From Loktanella sp. Alg231-35 (GTDB taxonomy: Bacteria; Pseudomonadota; Alphaproteobacteria; Rhodobacterales; Rhodobacteraceae): a stretch of DNA of 64,000 nucleotides. The DNA is taken from the NCBI RefSeq assembly GCF_900143545.1, contig NZ_FREV01000002.1, forward strand, positions 558,018 to 622,017. Direction: 5' to 3'. This document shows, piece after piece, positions 62,525-64,000 of this stretch (its first letter is position 1; every line of letters begins with the position of its first letter). Both the position numbers and the translations under genes were made by a program. The notes beneath the pieces were generated by a model. It saw only the letters and a program-made list of their open reading frames with translations. It was not told the DNA's origin and did not search any database.

Positions 62525-64000
62525 TTACTCAGCCGCCTCCTCTTTTGCGATCTCTTCGCCGGTTTCCTGGTCGACCATCTTCATGGCTAGACGGACCTTG
62601 CCGCGATCATCGAAGCCAAGCAGTTTGACCCAGACTTCCTGACCTTCTTTGAGAACATCAGAAGGGTGGTTCAGACGGCGGTTCTCGATCTGGGACACGT
62701 GGACCAGACCGTCGCGCTTGCCAAAGAAGTTGACGAAAGCGCCAAAGTCCACAACCTTCACGACCGTACCTTTGTAGATCACGCCTTCTTCCGGCTCGGC
62801 CACGATCGAGTGGATCATGTCGTAGGCTTTTTTGATCGCCTCGGCATCGTTGGACGCCAGTTTGATCACGCCATCATCGTTGATGTCGACTTTGGCACCG
62901 GATGTTTCCACGATTTCGCGGATAACCTTACCGCCAGAGCCGATAACTTCACGGATCTTGTCGGTTGGGATTTGCATCGTCTCGATCTTGGGTGCGTGAA
63001 CGCTGAATTCCTGCGCCCCAGTCAACGCCTTGGCCATCTCACCAAGGATATGCAGACGGCCAGCTTTGGCCTGCGCCAATGCTTTTGACATGATCTCTGG
63101 CGTGATGCCCGCGATCTTGATGTCCATCTGCAAGGACGTGATGCCGTTCTCGGTACCCGCAACCTTAAAGTCCATGTCGCCAAGGTGGTCTTCGTCACCC
63201 AGAATGTCGGACAGAATGGCGTATTCGCCGTCATCTTCCATGACCAGACCCATGGCCACACCGGCGACCGGTGCTTTCAAAGGAACGCCCGCGTCCATCA
63301 TGGACAGGGAACCGCCACAAACAGACGCCATCGAAGACGAGCCGTTGGATTCAGTGATCTCTGACACCAGACGGATGGTGTATGGGAAATCCGTTGCCGC
63401 AGGAAGAACCGCCTGCAACGCACGCCATGCCAGCTTGCCGTGACCAATCTCACGACGGCCCGGCCCCATCACACGACCAACTTCACCAACCGAATAAGGA
63501 GGGAAGTTATAGTGCAGCATGAAGTTGGATTTATACATACCGGTCAGCGCGTCGATCATCTGCTCGTCGTCACCGGTACCCAGCGTGGTCACAACCAGAC
63601 CCTGAGTTTCGCCACGTGTGAACAAGGCAGAGCCGTGCGTGCGTGGCAGAATACCAGTCTCGGAGACAATTGGGCGGATCGTGTCGAGGGCACGGCCATC
63701 GATACGCTTGCCGTTTTTGACGACATCGCCGCGCAATACGCTTGATTCCAGACCCTTCAGGGCGGCGCCAAGGTTGCCGTCTTCTTGCTGCTCTTCAGTC
63801 AGAGCTTCAACAATTGCGGCCTTTGCAGCAGTCACCGCCGCAGTACGCTCTTGCTTGTCTGTGATCGCATAAGCAGCACGCATCTGGTCTTCGCCAGCAG
63901 CTTTGACCGCAGCGGAAAGGTCAGAGTAATCGACCGGTTCAAAATCAAACGGCTCTTTTGCGCAATCTTCGGCCAGATCAATGATCAGGTCGATGACAGG
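62525..64000 (-). CDS. pnp: Polyribonucleotide nucleotidyltransferase, 3' part
   Basis: About 491 residues are visible; the gene runs past the right edge with no start in the window. The second RNase PH domain shows [19 protein letters not shown] and the catalytic-site [16 protein letters not shown], followed by the KH domain ([17 protein letters not shown]) and a C-terminal S1 domain ([17 protein letters not shown]) with an acidic end. PNPase degrades RNA 3' to 5' using phosphate. Confidence 0.97.
   Translation of the reverse strand, partial: PVIDLIIDLAEDCAKEPFDFEPVDYSDLSAAVKAAGEDQMRAAYAITDKQERTAAVTAAKAAIVEALTEEQQEDGNLGAALKGLESSVLRGDVVKNGKRIDGRALDTIRPIVSETGILPRTHGSALFTRGETQGLVVTTLGTGDDEQMIDALTGMYKSNFMLHYNFPPYSVGEVGRVMGPGRREIGHGKLAWRALQAVLPAATDFPYTIRLVSEITESNGSSSMASVCGGSLSMMDAGVPLKAPVAGVAMGLVMEDDGEYAILSDILGDEDHLGDMDFKVAGTENGITSLQMDIKIAGITPEIMSKALAQAKAGRLHILGEMAKALTGAQEFSVHAPKIETMQIPTDKIREVIGSGGKVIREIVETSGAKVDINDDGVIKLASNDAEAIKKAYDMIHSIVAEPEEGVIYKGTVVKVVDFGAFVNFFGKRDGLVHVSQIENRRLNHPSDVLKEGQEVWVKLLGFDDRGKVRLAMKMVDQETGEEIAKEEAAE

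Overview
The window looks like a chromosome segment of an alphaproteobacterium of the Roseobacter group (Rhodobacteraceae). Supporting signs are a CcrM-type GANTC methyltransferase next to rnhB, a DUF4170 protein in an lpxK/KDO-transferase block, a DUF2125 periplasmic protein, a roseobacter-style porin, an AlkB alkane hydroxylase, and many -4 or near-0 gene junctions. The genus cannot be read from the sequence.

Left third (1-17547): a composite genomic island. Its right edge is a 50-bp 3' fragment of a tRNA-Lys(TTT) gene at 17498-17547, next to a P4-type integrase (16247-17371) and an AlpA-like regulator. The other end lies outside the window. From the left it carries a cut-off gene pair, a stub resembling the start of a formylglycine-generating enzyme, and a small tyrosine recombinase beside a 13-bp inverted repeat. 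Next come small envelope proteins and a transfer-like module: a TraG/VirD4-like ATPase, a replication-relaxation protein and an H-NS-like protein. A UPF0149 gene and an IS5-type transposase remnant follow. Then come three plus-strand cargo blocks: a secreted endonuclease/phosphatase, a small membrane protein with a secreted tail-collar protein, and a C5 DNA methyltransferase with a GHKL ATPase. The first two each end at a decayed minus-strand remnant with an AlpA-like C-terminus, the third at the intact alpA-like gene. This points to repeated insertion at one site.

17548-20293: UDP-glucuronate 4-epimerase and UDP-glucose dehydrogenase, which together make UDP-glucuronate and UDP-galacturonate for surface polysaccharide.

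20294-28001: a second island, in tRNA-Arg(CCT). The intact tRNA is at 27925-28001 and a diverged 46-bp copy of its 3' half is at 20294-20339. The integrase beside the tRNA has a frameshift, so the island is probably fixed. Cargo is a GtrA/GtrB/large-membrane-protein/methyltransferase operon likely to modify a surface glycan, plus a nucleotidyltransferase with a broken start.

28002-64000: core chromosome. It holds a LacI regulator, a membrane-anchored winged-helix protein with a periplasmic partner, rnhB-ccrM, alkB, mutY, DUF721, a DsbA-like protein and a CoA transferase. Next are lpxK, a KDO-transferase homologue, a CysQ-like phosphatase and pmbA, then DUF2125, an SDR, a crotonase, MscS and a flavoprotein, and the yjbH/yjbF exopolysaccharide genes. 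The right end has leuS-lptE-holA, a porin, a YggS protein and pseudouridine synthase, a ring-cleaving dioxygenase, an aldehyde dehydrogenase, a 1-Cys peroxiredoxin, a small outer-membrane barrel and the 3' part of pnp. Several clear hairpin terminators separate these units. No CRISPR array or rRNA gene was seen.
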